Shown: positions 9,531 through 18,794, counted from the first letter of the stretch. The stretch: 57,852 nucleotides of DNA from Alkalinema sp. CACIAM 70d (GCA_002148405.1 MUGG01000192.1:1-57852), one strand, 5' to 3'. The notes: generated by a model not told the origin, from the sequence alone. A program made the numbers and translations.

Positions 9531-9700
9531 GTCGTCGGTGGGCATGATCAACCAACGCATGGCATGGGTAACCCAATAAATGACACGGGTAACCCAATAA
9601 AATTAATGAAAAAATAAATTCTAAACGAGACGTTAATTACAGTCATATTCCGCGACTGCAAACCATCGATCGTGGATAGCCAGAGAACCGGATAACGCCC

Positions 9701-10162
9701 CTACACCAAGGGAGCCAGCGATCGCTGACAGGTGGGGCAGACAGCATGAACCGTCATTTGGCAGTCCAATAGATGAAAGCCTTCTTTTTCAGCGACTTTC
9801 GCACCCACTTTGAGGACAGAATCACTCTTAAATTCAATCGTTTTGCTACAGCGCACACAAATTAAATGGTGGTGGTGGTAGGGGGAAGGCTGGTTGATTT
9901 CGTAGTGCTTGTGGCCTTCCGCTAGCTCCAATTCCCGCAAAATCCCCATGCGCGACATCAGTTTGAGAGTGCGGTAAATCGTGGAGAGGCTGATACCCGC
10001 ATTTTGACCCTCTAATAGTTCATAGAGGTCTTCTGCGCTAAGGTGATTACCCTCAGGCAGATTTTGAAATACATGGAGAATGACTTCTCGCTGGGGGGTC
10101 ATCCGCCAACCCCGTTCATTGAGTTCAGCCTTAAGCGATGCAGCAGTATAGGAGCTTGGCAT
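9701..10162 (-). CDS. fur: Fur family transcriptional regulator (FurA-like)
   Basis: Ferric uptake regulator of 153 residues, by memory close to the cyanobacterial FurA type: SLKAELNERGWRMTPQREVIL begins the winged-helix DNA-binding domain, and GISLSTIYRTLKLMSRMGILREL is its recognition region. The dimerisation/metal part has the HHHHLICVRCSKTIEF motif and a CPTC pair near the C-terminus. It senses Fe(II) and represses iron uptake genes. It is divergent from a bacterioferritin-like gene, fitting shared iron control. The upstream region holds nested inverted repeats that could serve autoregulation. Confidence 0.92.
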   Translation of the reverse strand: MPSSYTAASLKAELNERGWRMTPQREVILHVFQNLPEGNHLSAEDLYELLEGQNAGISLSTIYRTLKLMSRMGILRELELAEGHKHYEINQPSPYHHHHLICVRCSKTIEFKSDSVLKVGAKVAEKEGFHLLDCQMTVHAVCPTCQRSLAPLV

Positions 10163-10186
10163 AGGTTTACTCTTAAGTGAATGCTC

Positions 10187-10273
10187 GGTTTACTCTCAAT
10201 AACACGTGCTTGATGCAAATAGCATACACAAGCCCTTATTGATTTGCAAGTAAGTCTGCTTGTTGAGAGTAAA
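10187..10273. promoter_or_regulatory. Nested, co-centred inverted repeats upstream of fur
   Basis: The outer arms are TTTACTCTCAA (10189-10199) and TTGAGAGTAAA (10263-10273), both perfect. The inner arms are TGCAAAT (10214-10220) and ATTTGCA (10242-10248), also perfect. The spacers on either side are equal (14 and 14 bases), so both repeats share one centre near 10231. A further direct copy of GGTTTACTCT is at 10164-10173, adjoining the fur start codon. It looks like a multi-site operator or looping element in the fur promoter. Confidence 0.5.
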
Positions 10274-10424
10274 AACATTACGTCATTCCTTACTGGGGAT
10301 CCAATATTAGGGGTTCGCTGTTAGAACTCCACCAGATCAGAGATCCCAGTTAATAGCCCTCATTCTGCAACACCTCTTCACAGAATTACGAAGTATCAGG
10401 ATCATTCTGAAATGAAGCTGTTAC

Positions 10425-10430
10425 TATAGT
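10425..10430 (+). promoter_or_regulatory. Possible -10 element for the bacterioferritin-like gene
   Basis: TATAGT preceded by TTAC lies about 75 bases before the ATG at 10505. No convincing -35 box is visible at the usual spacing, so an activator or alternative sigma factor could be involved. Confidence 0.3.
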
Positions 10431-10504
10431 CAATTGCATCCATTTATTCGCAATAATGAATGGCGTTCGAGTCCTTCACATCTATATACTTGGGAAGATT
10501 CCAC

Positions 10505-11038
10505 ATGAAAGAGCTTGACCTCGCATCTACCACGCAGTTGCTAAACTCGATTATGGAGTACGAGTTAGCAGGCGTGGTGCGCTATACTCATTACTCGTTA
10601 ATGGTGACAGGCCCAAACCGCATTCCGATCGTCCAGTTTTTGAAGGGACAGGCAACCGAATCGCTGCTCCATGCGCAACAAGCAGGGGAGATTTTGACGG
10701 GTTTGGGGGGGCACCCGAGTTTGAAAATTGCACCGATTGAGGAAAGCTTTAAGCATTCAATCTACGATATTCTGCTGGAAAGCATGAACCACGAAACCCA
10801 AGCACTTCAGCTCTATAAAGACTTGCTTGAGGTGGTAGAAAATGCCAGCGTTTACTTGGAAGAATATGCGCGGGGCATGATTGGTCAAGAGGAAATGCAT
10901 AGTATTGAATTGCGTAAGATGTTGCGGGATTTCAGCCCTGAAGGTGCTGCGCCATTGATGGGGTTTGGGCAGAGCCATGGAAAAGAAAAGGAGAAGGAAG
11001 ACAAGGAAAAAAACGGGAAACACAAAAAAAAGCATTAA
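10505..11038 (+). CDS. Bacterioferritin/ferritin-like protein with Lys-rich tail
   Basis: A four-helix-bundle ferritin-like protein. Iron-ligand-type residues are visible in YELAGVVRYTHYS (E and Y), ESLLHAQQAGE (E..H), ESMNHETQAL and GQEEMHSIEL (E..ExxH), the order expected of a bacterioferritin diiron site. It probably stores or oxidises iron in the cytoplasm. I start at the ATG at 10505, giving 177 residues; the frame extends to 10460. After the bundle a highly charged tail (about 155-177), almost all Lys, Glu and His, is unusual and could bind metal or nucleic acid. It is divergent from fur. Confidence 0.8.
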   Translation: MKELDLASTTQLLNSIMEYELAGVVRYTHYSLMVTGPNRIPIVQFLKGQATESLLHAQQAGEILTGLGGHPSLKIAPIEESFKHSIYDILLESMNHETQALQLYKDLLEVVENASVYLEEYARGMIGQEEMHSIELRKMLRDFSPEGAAPLMGFGQSHGKEKEKEDKEKNGKHKKKH

Positions 11039-11040
11039 CC

Positions 11041-11440
11041 CGTGGGCTGCAAAGCATCGGTGAAAGGGTATGAGTCGATCCATCGATCTTCTTTTTACCC
11101 AATCTCTGGAGTACAGCTTTTTTCAGTTTTCCGCTGGATCAACGTATCTCCATTGCGACTTTCTTAGATGAAACCTGTGACTAAATCATCGTTATCACGA
11201 GAAGCAACATCTTCAATACTGAAATTAATCCAATTTTCAACCCTTGCGATGCAAAGCTGGTAGGACAAACTTAGCAACGCAAGCCAATCAGGTTGACCGA
11301 TTACGGAGACAAGTTCTCTCAAAAAAATTCGCCCGTAATTACCGCAAGGTTACGTATAACCACGGATGAGAAAGGCGCAGTTGGTTGCCATGATCAAACT
11401 AAGTTATTAGATCGGAGCGCATCAATTTTCACAGCTACCG
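11041..11440. other. Long non-coding stretch with several local hairpins
   Basis: No credible protein-coding frame is visible. On the plus strand local hairpins can be drawn, such as TTGCG (near 11246) with CGCAA (near 11278), and AATCAGG with CCGATT just after. The stretch runs into an intrinsic terminator at 11441, about 400 bases past the ferritin-like stop. It could be a small RNA, a long 3' UTR or a leader of the downstream KGK gene. I could not match it to a known RNA family. Confidence 0.4.
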
Positions 11441-11470
11441 ACTCAGCAGCGATCGTTGCTGAGTTTTTTT
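11441..11470 (+). terminator. Intrinsic terminator
   Basis: ACTCAGCA and TGCTGAGT form an eight-bp stem around a GCGATCG-containing loop, followed by a run of seven T. It lies about 400 bases after the ferritin-like gene and 90 bases before the KGK gene, so it probably ends an RNA other than a simple short 3' UTR. Confidence 0.8.
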
Positions 11471-11558
11471 GAGGAAATTACGGAATTTTGGTGAATTCGG
11501 TTATTGCAATCGCTTGTAAGGGCAAGTTAACACCAATAGCCTAAGGAGAACCACCACC

Positions 11559-12443
11559 ATGAGTCAACAGGGTAACTTCTCACTTTCTACCAAAGACGTT
11601 ATTCATATTGAGAATTTTCACGGTAAGGGAGCACTATTACAGAACGATGCAACCCTCAGAATTCAAACCCTTTTGCGCCAATTAGAGACCATTCTGAAAC
11701 AGTCTGGATCACTATCCATCGATGAAATTACGGCATTGCTCCAGCAAGGCATTCCCTGTGAAGTTCTCCAACCCGGTGCACCGGACTGGCAAAGTGGGAC
11801 TTTGCAACTCAGCCTACAATTTCACCCTGGCGCAGCACCCATGGCCGCTTCCATGGAAGTTCAGCAAGTCGCCGCACCCGTTTCTCCTGCTGTGCCATCG
11901 GTTGCCTCTGTGACTGAGTCTGCGGCTCCGTCTGCTCTACAAGCTCCAGACAGTTTATCAATGATGGACAAGGGCGAGATCGCAGCACCCGAGATCACTG
12001 AAGCCGCGATCGATGCCATGGGATTTGATGTCCCAGAAATGACCGATGAGCTAACGGATGAGTCCACTTTTGAGGCAGCTCTGTTGGAAGATGAAGCAAG
12101 TGCGATCGAAGATGCCTTTGCTGTGAGTGGCTTGGATGAGAATGACCTCAGTGCGGGACTAGACTCAGAAATCGGTAGCGAGTTTGATGGCTTGCTGAAT
12201 GATGAGATAGATGCTAACCCAGCAGTTTCAGCTGACATGATGGGGGATGTTGATAACGAGCTAGATGAATTCGCATTTATGAATGCAGAAGCTAGCAGTA
12301 CAGACAATGTAGAAGTAGACGTAGAAATGGCATTTGACCTGGATAGTCAAGCGGTTGATGTGGGTTCGGTTAACGATCTAGATAGCCCTTGGGATCTCAA
12401 CAATGAACTGGATGCCATGTTACTTCAGAACGGCAATAGCTAA
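11559..12443 (+). CDS. KGK domain-containing protein with acidic C-terminal region
   Basis: A 294-residue protein. Residues about 8-90 match the KGK domain, a cyanobacterial family named for a central KGK-like motif (here ENFHGKGALLQ), followed by the GIPCEVLQPGAPDWQSGTLQL block. Residues 100-294 are low-complexity and strongly acidic (Asp, Glu, Ala, Ser), without visible domains and probably disordered. There is no signal peptide or membrane segment. A good Shine-Dalgarno sequence (AAGGAG) supports the start, and a terminator follows. Function of the family is unknown. Confidence 0.75.
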   Translation: MSQQGNFSLSTKDVIHIENFHGKGALLQNDATLRIQTLLRQLETILKQSGSLSIDEITALLQQGIPCEVLQPGAPDWQSGTLQLSLQFHPGAAPMAASMEVQQVAAPVSPAVPSVASVTESAAPSALQAPDSLSMMDKGEIAAPEITEAAIDAMGFDVPEMTDELTDESTFEAALLEDEASAIEDAFAVSGLDENDLSAGLDSEIGSEFDGLLNDEIDANPAVSADMMGDVDNELDEFAFMNAEASSTDNVEVDVEMAFDLDSQAVDVGSVNDLDSPWDLNNELDAMLLQNGNS

Positions 12444-12487
12444 CATCAAATTCACAAGCAGTCACGGGTCAAACCATCGTTGATGGG

Positions 12488-12538
12488 AAGCCTCCAGAAG
12501 TGTAGTTAAGTCTTCAATAGCTACTTCGGAGGCTTTTT
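12488..12538 (+). terminator. Intrinsic terminator after the KGK gene
   Basis: AAGCCTCC (12488-12495) pairs with GGAGGCTT, with further inner pairing (GAAGT/ACTTC), and a T5 run follows. The minus-strand gene rlmD ends at 12547, so transcription from both sides may meet here. Confidence 0.8.
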
Positions 12539-12546
12539 GATTGGAG

Positions 12547-14076
12547 TTAAGTTGACCGGACACCATCCGATCGAACCAAGAATACTGCTGTCTCCACATG
12601 GGGAGTTTGGGGAAAGAAATCCGCTGGCTGTACCCGTTGTAATTCATACAGTCCATCAGCACAGAGAATCTTTAAATCCCGTGCGAGGGTAGCCGGGTTA
12701 CAACTAACATAGACAATTTGCTGAGGGTGCCATTGGCGCAGGCTCTCTAAAACGGGACGCTCGCAGCCTTTGCGGGGGGGGTCAAGCAGCACAATATCTG
12801 GCTGAGTTTCTAAGGTGGGCAACAGGGTTTCCACGGCACCTACATAAAACTCAGCATTATTAATTTGGTTGCTGGCAGCGTTGATTTTAGCTTGTTCGAT
12901 CGCGGTGGCTTGGATTTCAATACCAATCACTTGTTTGGCTTGTTTCGCGAGGGGTAAGGAAAGGGTTCCAATGCCGCAGTAGGCATCCACGATCGTTTCC
13001 TGGCCTTGTAGATTCAGTTCCTGCTGGATGGTTTGGAGAAGTGCTTCTGCCTGCTCGGTGTAGACTTGAAAAAATGTGTCTGGCCCCATTTGAAATGTGA
13101 GATCTGCAAAGGTTTCTTCTAGGTAGCCCTGACCAACAATACAAAAGGTTTGTGGACCAAAAATAGTATTGGTTTTACTAGGATTTAGATTTAAACACAC
13201 CCCCACTAATCCGAAGCGCTGCATCCAAGTCGATGCCTGTTGCCAGAGGTCGTTAATTTTTCGATCCTTCGCCACGATCGTCAACAACAGATCCCCCGTG
13301 CGCCGTCCTACTCGTAAACCAATGTGGCGAATATTCCCTTGGTGGGTCGTCTCGTCATAGATGGGCCATTTCCGTTTGCCGATATCCTGCTTGACGGCTT
13401 CCAGAATGGGATTCAGCCGTTCGTCTTGGATAGGACATTGGTTGAGATTGACGATTTGGTGGCTTCCCTTTTGGTAGTAGCCTGCAATAACTCGACCATG
13501 GACGATCGCTTTACCTGACTTTTTTAACTCAGGTGCGTTGCCATCTTGGCTGTTAGATTTACCATCCAGTTTACTGCTGGGTTTACTACTACTGGGTTTG
13601 CCACTGGCGTGACCACTTTGCCGCTCAGCTAATCCCACTGGATAGGTTGATTTGTTGCGATAGTGCAAGGCTGACCCGATCGCTAACACGGGATCAACCT
13701 TCACATCACTAAATCCCCCAATCCGTTGCAAAGCTTGAAGGACTTGATTGCGCTTAGCTTCCAGTTGATAGTCATAGCTGACATGCTGCCACTGGCAACC
13801 GCCGCATTTGTCCGCCACGATGCAACTCGGTCGGATACGGTGGGGCGAGGCTTCTAGCAAATCCTGAACTTTGCCGTGGGCGTATTGAGGTTTGACCCGC
13901 AATAGACGGACACTGACCCGATCGCCCGTGACCGTATCCGGCACAAACACCACCCGATCGTCCACTCGACCGACCCCATCGCCACTATCGCTCAAATCCG
14001 TGATGGTGACTTCGACTAACTCACCCTGCTTCCAAGGATTAGAGCGATCGGGCGCGGAATGGGAAACGAAGGACAT
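12547..14076 (-). CDS. rlmD: 23S rRNA (uracil(1939)-C5)-methyltransferase RlmD
   Basis: SAM-dependent RumA/TrmA-family enzyme making m5U in 23S rRNA. Domains in order: an N-terminal TRAM domain (VTITDLSDSGDGVGRV), the iron-sulfur Cys set (CIVADKCGGCQWQH, with a fourth Cys in NQCPIQDE), and the methyltransferase domain with DAYCGIGTLSLPLA, LLDPPRKGC and VYVSCNPATLARDL (catalytic Cys and general-base region). At 509 residues it is longer than usual. A Ser/Lys-rich, low-complexity insert of about 40 residues (roughly 155-195) sits in the middle. The family-level call is firm; RlmC/RlmD specificity is inferred. Confidence 0.9.
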   Translation of the reverse strand: MSFVSHSAPDRSNPWKQGELVEVTITDLSDSGDGVGRVDDRVVFVPDTVTGDRVSVRLLRVKPQYAHGKVQDLLEASPHRIRPSCIVADKCGGCQWQHVSYDYQLEAKRNQVLQALQRIGGFSDVKVDPVLAIGSALHYRNKSTYPVGLAERQSGHASGKPSSSKPSSKLDGKSNSQDGNAPELKKSGKAIVHGRVIAGYYQKGSHQIVNLNQCPIQDERLNPILEAVKQDIGKRKWPIYDETTHQGNIRHIGLRVGRRTGDLLLTIVAKDRKINDLWQQASTWMQRFGLVGVCLNLNPSKTNTIFGPQTFCIVGQGYLEETFADLTFQMGPDTFFQVYTEQAEALLQTIQQELNLQGQETIVDAYCGIGTLSLPLAKQAKQVIGIEIQATAIEQAKINAASNQINNAEFYVGAVETLLPTLETQPDIVLLDPPRKGCERPVLESLRQWHPQQIVYVSCNPATLARDLKILCADGLYELQRVQPADFFPQTPHVETAVFLVRSDGVRST

Positions 14077-14437
14077 AGGTAGTAGTTGGAGGAGAGTAAG
14101 CGTACAGAATACCGATTTAGCATACCAGGATCGGACAACTCCTGGATTCGATAGGGAAAGTCAAGCTTATTTTGTTGAAATTTGTATCATATCTCCCCTT
14201 CCGTGCCCTCCTCTCCCCGCCCACCCCATTGACGCCCAAGAAATCCCTCGTGACCCTACGGCTAGGCTATTCCAGACTGTAACGCGATCGGAGAAATTCG
14301 GAGAAGTTAATGATCCCCAAAAGACAGACCTTTAAAGAATTTGGTTGAATTTCCGTTTTAAGCACGATCGGCTCTGTAGCATTAACCAATCAATTTGATT
14401 TCAGGATTGTGTTTTATTAATTTTCTCCAGAGGTTGT
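14077..14437. other. Intergenic region between rlmD and the amylase gene
   Basis: Divergent promoter region of 361 bp. I see no coding frame and no strong hairpin. An AGAGG ribosome binding site lies just before the amylase start codon. Confidence 0.4.
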
Positions 14438-15925
14438 ATGGCATTTACAAACGGAACACTGATCCAGTATTTCCATTGGTATATTTCCGACAAAGGAATT
14501 CTGTGGGACGAAGTCAACAAAAACGCAGCGGAACTCGCAGCAAATGGCTTTACCGGAATTTGGTTGCCACCTGCGTACAAGGGTTTGTCAGGACAGTATG
14601 ACGTAGGATATGGAGTGTATGACCTCTACGACCTTGGAGAATTCGATCAGAAAAACTCCATTCGCACGAAATACGGAACTAAACAGCAATACTTAGACGC
14701 TATTCGATCGCTGCAACAGGCCAAAATCCAAGTCTATGCCGATGCTGTCTTAAACCACAAAATGGGAGGCGATGCAGCGGAAACAATGAAAGCAATGCCC
14801 TTTTCTCAGGACAATCGCATCACGCCAAAAGGCCCAATGCAGGAGATTAAAAGCTATACCGCTTTCACCTTTCCGGGTCGATCGGGGAAATACTCCAACT
14901 TTGAATGGCATTGGTGGCATTTTGATGCAGTGGATTACAACGATTACAATTCCGGCGATCGCGGCACCATTTATTTACTCGAAGGCAAGACCTTTGATGA
15001 CTACGTTGCCCTAGAAAAGGGGAATTTTGCCTATCTCATGGGTTGTGATTTAGATTGCCAGCATGCTGATGTCCGTAAGGAGTTAATCAACTGGGGTAAA
15101 TGGTACCTCGACACCACAGGTGTTGATGGATTTCGTTTAGATGCCATTAAACACATTGCGGCTTGGTTTTTCCCAGAATGGATCGATGCATTGGAAAAAT
15201 ATGCTGGGAGAGATCTCTTTGTAGTTGGCGAATATTGGTCGCCGGATATTCAATCCTTACACTGGTACATTGACTTAACTGGGGGACGTCTGGCTGTTTT
15301 TGATGTGCCACTGCATTACAATTTCCATTACGCCAGCAAAACAGGACGCAATTACGATTTACGCCGCATCCTGGATGGCACCTTGATGCAACAGCGTCCA
15401 ACCCACGCTGTCACCTTTGTTGAAAATCATGATTCCCAACCTCTGCAAGCGCTGGAATCCGTCGTGGAACCGTGGTTTAAACCCTTGGCCTATGCATTTA
15501 TCCTGCTCCGCCAAGAAGGGTATCCCTGTGTGTTCTATGCCGATTACTATGGCGCGGAATATCGCGATCGCGGACGCGATGGCAATCAGTACCATATTGT
15601 GCTGCCGTCCCACCGTTGGTTACTCGATCGCTTCTTAAAAGCCCGTCAAGAATACGCTTACGGGGAACAGATTAATTATCTAGATCATCCCAACTGCATC
15701 GGCTGGACGCGCCTAGGCGATGTCGAACATCCCAATGCCATGGCTGTCCTCATGAGTAATGGAACCGACGGTTACAAGTGGATGCGGGTGGGCAAACCTA
15801 ATACGGTATTTAATGACATCACCAAACACATTGCAACCCCAGTTACGACAAACAACGACGGTTGGGGACAATTCTTCTGCAAAGGCGGCTCTGTTTCCGT
15901 TTGGATCGAAGATACGCAATCTTAA
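14438..15925 (+). CDS. Cytoplasmic alpha-amylase (GH13)
   Basis: A 495-residue glycoside hydrolase of family 13 that cleaves alpha-1,4-glucans. It has no signal peptide, so it should act on intracellular glycogen or maltodextrins. All four conserved regions are present: YADAVLNHKMG (region I), GVDGFRLDAIKH (nucleophile Asp), VVGEYW (acid/base Glu) and TFVENHDSQ (transition-state Asp). The N-terminus (GTLIQYFHWY) is typical of the cytoplasmic bacterial amylase type related to Bacillus amylases and E. coli AmyA. Its stop overlaps by four bases the stop of the convergent hydrolase gene. Confidence 0.93.
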   Translation: MAFTNGTLIQYFHWYISDKGILWDEVNKNAAELAANGFTGIWLPPAYKGLSGQYDVGYGVYDLYDLGEFDQKNSIRTKYGTKQQYLDAIRSLQQAKIQVYADAVLNHKMGGDAAETMKAMPFSQDNRITPKGPMQEIKSYTAFTFPGRSGKYSNFEWHWWHFDAVDYNDYNSGDRGTIYLLEGKTFDDYVALEKGNFAYLMGCDLDCQHADVRKELINWGKWYLDTTGVDGFRLDAIKHIAAWFFPEWIDALEKYAGRDLFVVGEYWSPDIQSLHWYIDLTGGRLAVFDVPLHYNFHYASKTGRNYDLRRILDGTLMQQRPTHAVTFVENHDSQPLQALESVVEPWFKPLAYAFILLRQEGYPCVFYADYYGAEYRDRGRDGNQYHIVLPSHRWLLDRFLKARQEYAYGEQINYLDHPNCIGWTRLGDVEHPNAMAVLMSNGTDGYKWMRVGKPNTVFNDITKHIATPVTTNNDGWGQFFCKGGSVSVWIEDTQS

Positions 15926-16998
15926 TTGTTATTCCATAGGCTCGGATTGCGTTTTTCAACGATCGACCGTTTATCAATCATCGTAATCATCGTTGGCATA
16001 TCGGGGGAAACTTTGTCTGCAAGGTTTAGTTGATTAATAACCTGTGGAAATGTTTTCCCCTCAGTCATTTGGTAAGCAATTTCTTCCACATCATCCCAAG
16101 CCAGATCACTTTGCAAATAAGCTTTCACCATCACATTTAGCAAATTTTCCCACTGCGTTCCTTCTTCCTTGATCAACATGGCATGGGGAATCGCTAATTC
16201 CTTCGGGAAACGGTAGTACCAAGTACTTGGCTCTCTTTTACGAACAGCATCAAATAAGGTGAGATGATCATTATTATTGACCGCTGTATCTAGCTCAGTG
16301 GCCAGAATAAACATCGGTGGCGTAGGTTCCGACTGGGCACGATTTACAGCTTCTTGGCCCATGCGCAAGATAGCCTTGGTTGCTGGTATGGGAAAACCAG
16401 AATAGCCAACCCGATCCATTTCTGCTTTATCTTTCCATTCCACATAGTCCTTGGAGTAAGTTGCCAGCAAGTCAAGGACAAATCGACTATTGCCTAAATA
16501 GGGAGCAAACAACAGCGATCGGGTAATGTCTGTTGCTTTTTCCACCGAAAGCCATGCAGCCAATGTGCCGCCCCCCGATAATCCCCCCACAACCACTTCA
16601 TCACCCAACGTTTTGGCACTTTTTAAACAATCGATCGCAAAATCTTTATAGATCTGAGACTCTAGCGGCAGCGGCGGCGGATTATTTTTATCCCAATTCC
16701 CAGCTCGGCCATGACCGGGCAAAAGAGGAATCATAATGTTGTAGCCTGCTTGGTAAAGGATTTGGCCTAGGGAGGCAAACTGAAACGGAGCTGCCGTAAA
16801 CCCATGGAAAAACAGACAAACTTTACCAGTATCTTTGGGTTGGATTAAAAACCGCGATCGGCATTTCTCGTTACGAAGTCCAATGCTATCCTCACGGAAC
16901 TTGGTCTGCTGAACGAGCAGGTTAGTCATAGCGGTTCGGTAGAGATGGTTGAGTAGATTTGCCATAGCCACGAGATGCGCAAGGTAATAGAGATCCAT
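15922..16998 (-). CDS. Alpha/beta hydrolase
   Basis: A 358-residue alpha/beta-hydrolase fold enzyme. The oxyanion-hole motif is FFHGFTA, the strand-5 nucleophile elbow is GGLSGGG (Ser), the acid is likely the Asp in ATELDTAVNN, and the His is in IPHAML. The first 35 residues are moderately hydrophobic and may be an anchor or lead-in rather than a cleavable signal. It resembles lipase/carboxylesterase-like cyanobacterial proteins; the substrate is unknown. It converges on the amylase gene with a four-base overlap of stops, so the two are not co-transcribed. Confidence 0.82.
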   Translation of the reverse strand: MDLYYLAHLVAMANLLNHLYRTAMTNLLVQQTKFREDSIGLRNEKCRSRFLIQPKDTGKVCLFFHGFTAAPFQFASLGQILYQAGYNIMIPLLPGHGRAGNWDKNNPPPLPLESQIYKDFAIDCLKSAKTLGDEVVVGGLSGGGTLAAWLSVEKATDITRSLLFAPYLGNSRFVLDLLATYSKDYVEWKDKAEMDRVGYSGFPIPATKAILRMGQEAVNRAQSEPTPPMFILATELDTAVNNNDHLTLFDAVRKREPSTWYYRFPKELAIPHAMLIKEEGTQWENLLNVMVKAYLQSDLAWDDVEEIAYQMTEGKTFPQVINQLNLADKVSPDMPTMITMIDKRSIVEKRNPSLWNNN

Positions 16999-17197
16999 TG
17001 CACTCAGCCATCCATTCCCGTCGAGAATTAGATAGGGAGAGCTCTGAGTCAGAATTTCTGATTACTCATTAAGGGTAACCAGAGAATTCCTAAATGGATA
17101 CATCGGCTGCTGAAAATTTTGCGGAGATGATTCATTCAGGAATTGTATACATTCGATCGAACTTCACCCATCCCTAAAATCTTCTATACCCACTCTT

Positions 17198-18076
17198 CTA
17201 CGCCACGACCATCGTACCGATCCCGGAGTCGGTGAAGATTTCCAGCAGCAGCGAATGGGGTAAGCGACCATCAATGATGTGGGCTGCCCGCACCCCTTGA
17301 GCGAGCGATCGTACGCAGCAACTTAACTTGGGAATCATGCCGCCGGAAACGGTGCCATCATCGATTAAGGCGCGGGCTTCCCGAATCGACAATTGGTGAA
17401 TCAAGCTATCCGGCACCTTGGGATCCTTCATCAGACCCGGTGTATCGGTCAACAGAATCAACTTCTCTGCGCCCAGCGCCGCCGCAATTTCCCCAGCCAC
17501 GGTATCGGCATTGATGTTGTAGGACTGACCCATCTCATCTGCCGCCACACTGGAGACGATCGGAATATGGCCATCGTTAATCAGCACTTCAATCAGGCGC
17601 GGGTTGACTGTAGACACTTCGCCGACAAAGCCGACACCTTCTTCATCGGCAGGGCGTGCTGTCAGCAGGTTGCCATCTTTGCCACACAGCCCCACCGCAG
17701 AGCCGCCCGCTTGGTTGACCAGCGCCACAATTTCCTTATTTAACCGACCCACTAATACCATTTCCACCACATCCATCGTGGGGGCATCGGTGACGCGCAG
17801 GCCGTTTTTGAACTGCGGTTCGATGTTCAGCTTACCCAGCCAGGTATTGATTTCTGGGCCGCCGCCATGGACAAGCACCGGACGAATGCCCACCGACGCC
17901 ATAAACACCACATCCCGAATCACCTGATCCTTGAGGGTGCTGTCCTTCATGGCTGCGCCGCCGTATTTCACCACGATCGTCCGCCCTGCAAACTGTTGGA
18001 TATAGGGCAACGCCTCGCTCAGAATATTGACCCGAACCGAGGCATCTGCAAGGCAGTTATCAAGGGGCATGGACAT
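17198..18076 (-). CDS. argB: Acetylglutamate kinase
   Basis: Second step of arginine synthesis: ATP-dependent phosphorylation of N-acetylglutamate, and in cyanobacteria a target of PII. Motifs: VVKYGGAAM (phosphate binding), VLVHGGGPEI (substrate glycines), NINADTVAGEIAAAL and LILLTDTPGLM. The C-terminal HSLLLEIFTDSGIGTMV tail is of the arginine-inhibited, PII-binding type found in cyanobacteria. I start at the ATG at 18076 (292 residues) rather than the TTG at 18103, which would add nine residues unlike the family. Confidence 0.96.
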   Translation of the reverse strand: MSMPLDNCLADASVRVNILSEALPYIQQFAGRTIVVKYGGAAMKDSTLKDQVIRDVVFMASVGIRPVLVHGGGPEINTWLGKLNIEPQFKNGLRVTDAPTMDVVEMVLVGRLNKEIVALVNQAGGSAVGLCGKDGNLLTARPADEEGVGFVGEVSTVNPRLIEVLINDGHIPIVSSVAADEMGQSYNINADTVAGEIAAALGAEKLILLTDTPGLMKDPKVPDSLIHQLSIREARALIDDGTVSGGMIPKLSCCVRSLAQGVRAAHIIDGRLPHSLLLEIFTDSGIGTMVVA

Positions 18077-18176
18077 GGCGATCGACCGCTGGTTAAAAAA
18101 CAACGTTATCTAGATTACAAGATGATATGAAGCATGACGTGGTATGTGATGGACTGATGAGATTACTTTTCTAAAA

Positions 18177-18794
18177 TTACTCCTCTAAGTGAAAGGGCTT
18201 TTGGCGGTTCAGTTCTTCAATTTCTGCGTCCTGCTCCCGCTTTTCCTGGCAGGCTTTGGCCAAGGCGAGGAGGATGCGATCGCAAATTTCCTCCGGTGTA
18301 TCCGTTTCCCCTAGCATAATTCTCAGGTCGGCTTGGGCGTAGAGGGCTTGGCGATCGTGATAGAGCGATCGCAGCTTGGTTTCCAGGTCAGTGCCCTGGA
18401 GGAGCGGACGGGTGGTATCTGCGGCTAGTCGAGCTTGCAAAATCTCGATCGAGGCATCCAGCCAGATAATCACTCCATGGCGCAGGTAACCCCAATTTTC
18501 CGGCTTGAGGACAATGCCGCCCCCGGTGGCCACGAGCTTGCGACCATGACCCGCAATTTCCGCCAGCACGCGGGTTTCCAGTTCCCGAAAGACGGCTTCT
18601 CCGGATTCAGCGAAAATTTGGCTCACCGGTTGCTGAGCCACCTGCTCGATTACGGTATCGCTGTCGAAGAACTGATAGCCCAAGCGATCGGCTAGGATTT
18701 TGCCGACGGTGGATTTGCCGGATCCCATCATGCCAATGAGATAGAGGTTGGTGCCTTGCAGGTCTTGGTGAACGGTGGTGGGATTAACGATCAT
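18177..18794 (-). CDS. aroK: Shikimate kinase
   Basis: Phosphorylates shikimate at O3 in aromatic amino acid synthesis. It has the Walker A motif GMMGSGKST, the shikimate-binding FFDSDTVIE, the FRELE segment, VATGGGIVL and the lid region with TRPLL. At 205 residues it carries a charged C-terminal extension past the usual 170-190. Its start overlaps the end of the upstream LapA-like gene by 11 bases, so the two are translationally coupled. Confidence 0.94.
   Translation of the reverse strand: MIVNPTTVHQDLQGTNLYLIGMMGSGKSTVGKILADRLGYQFFDSDTVIEQVAQQPVSQIFAESGEAVFRELETRVLAEIAGHGRKLVATGGGIVLKPENWGYLRHGVIIWLDASIEILQARLAADTTRPLLQGTDLETKLRSLYHDRQALYAQADLRIMLGETDTPEEICDRILLALAKACQEKREQDAEIEELNRQKPFHLEE

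Noticed and set aside
11238..11320. Possible c-di-GMP (GEMM) riboswitch, because of GATGCAAAGC and a GGTTGACCG segment
   Set aside because: The order, spacing and paired stems of the GEMM consensus are not met and the GGCAAACC part is absent; left as an unassigned structured region.
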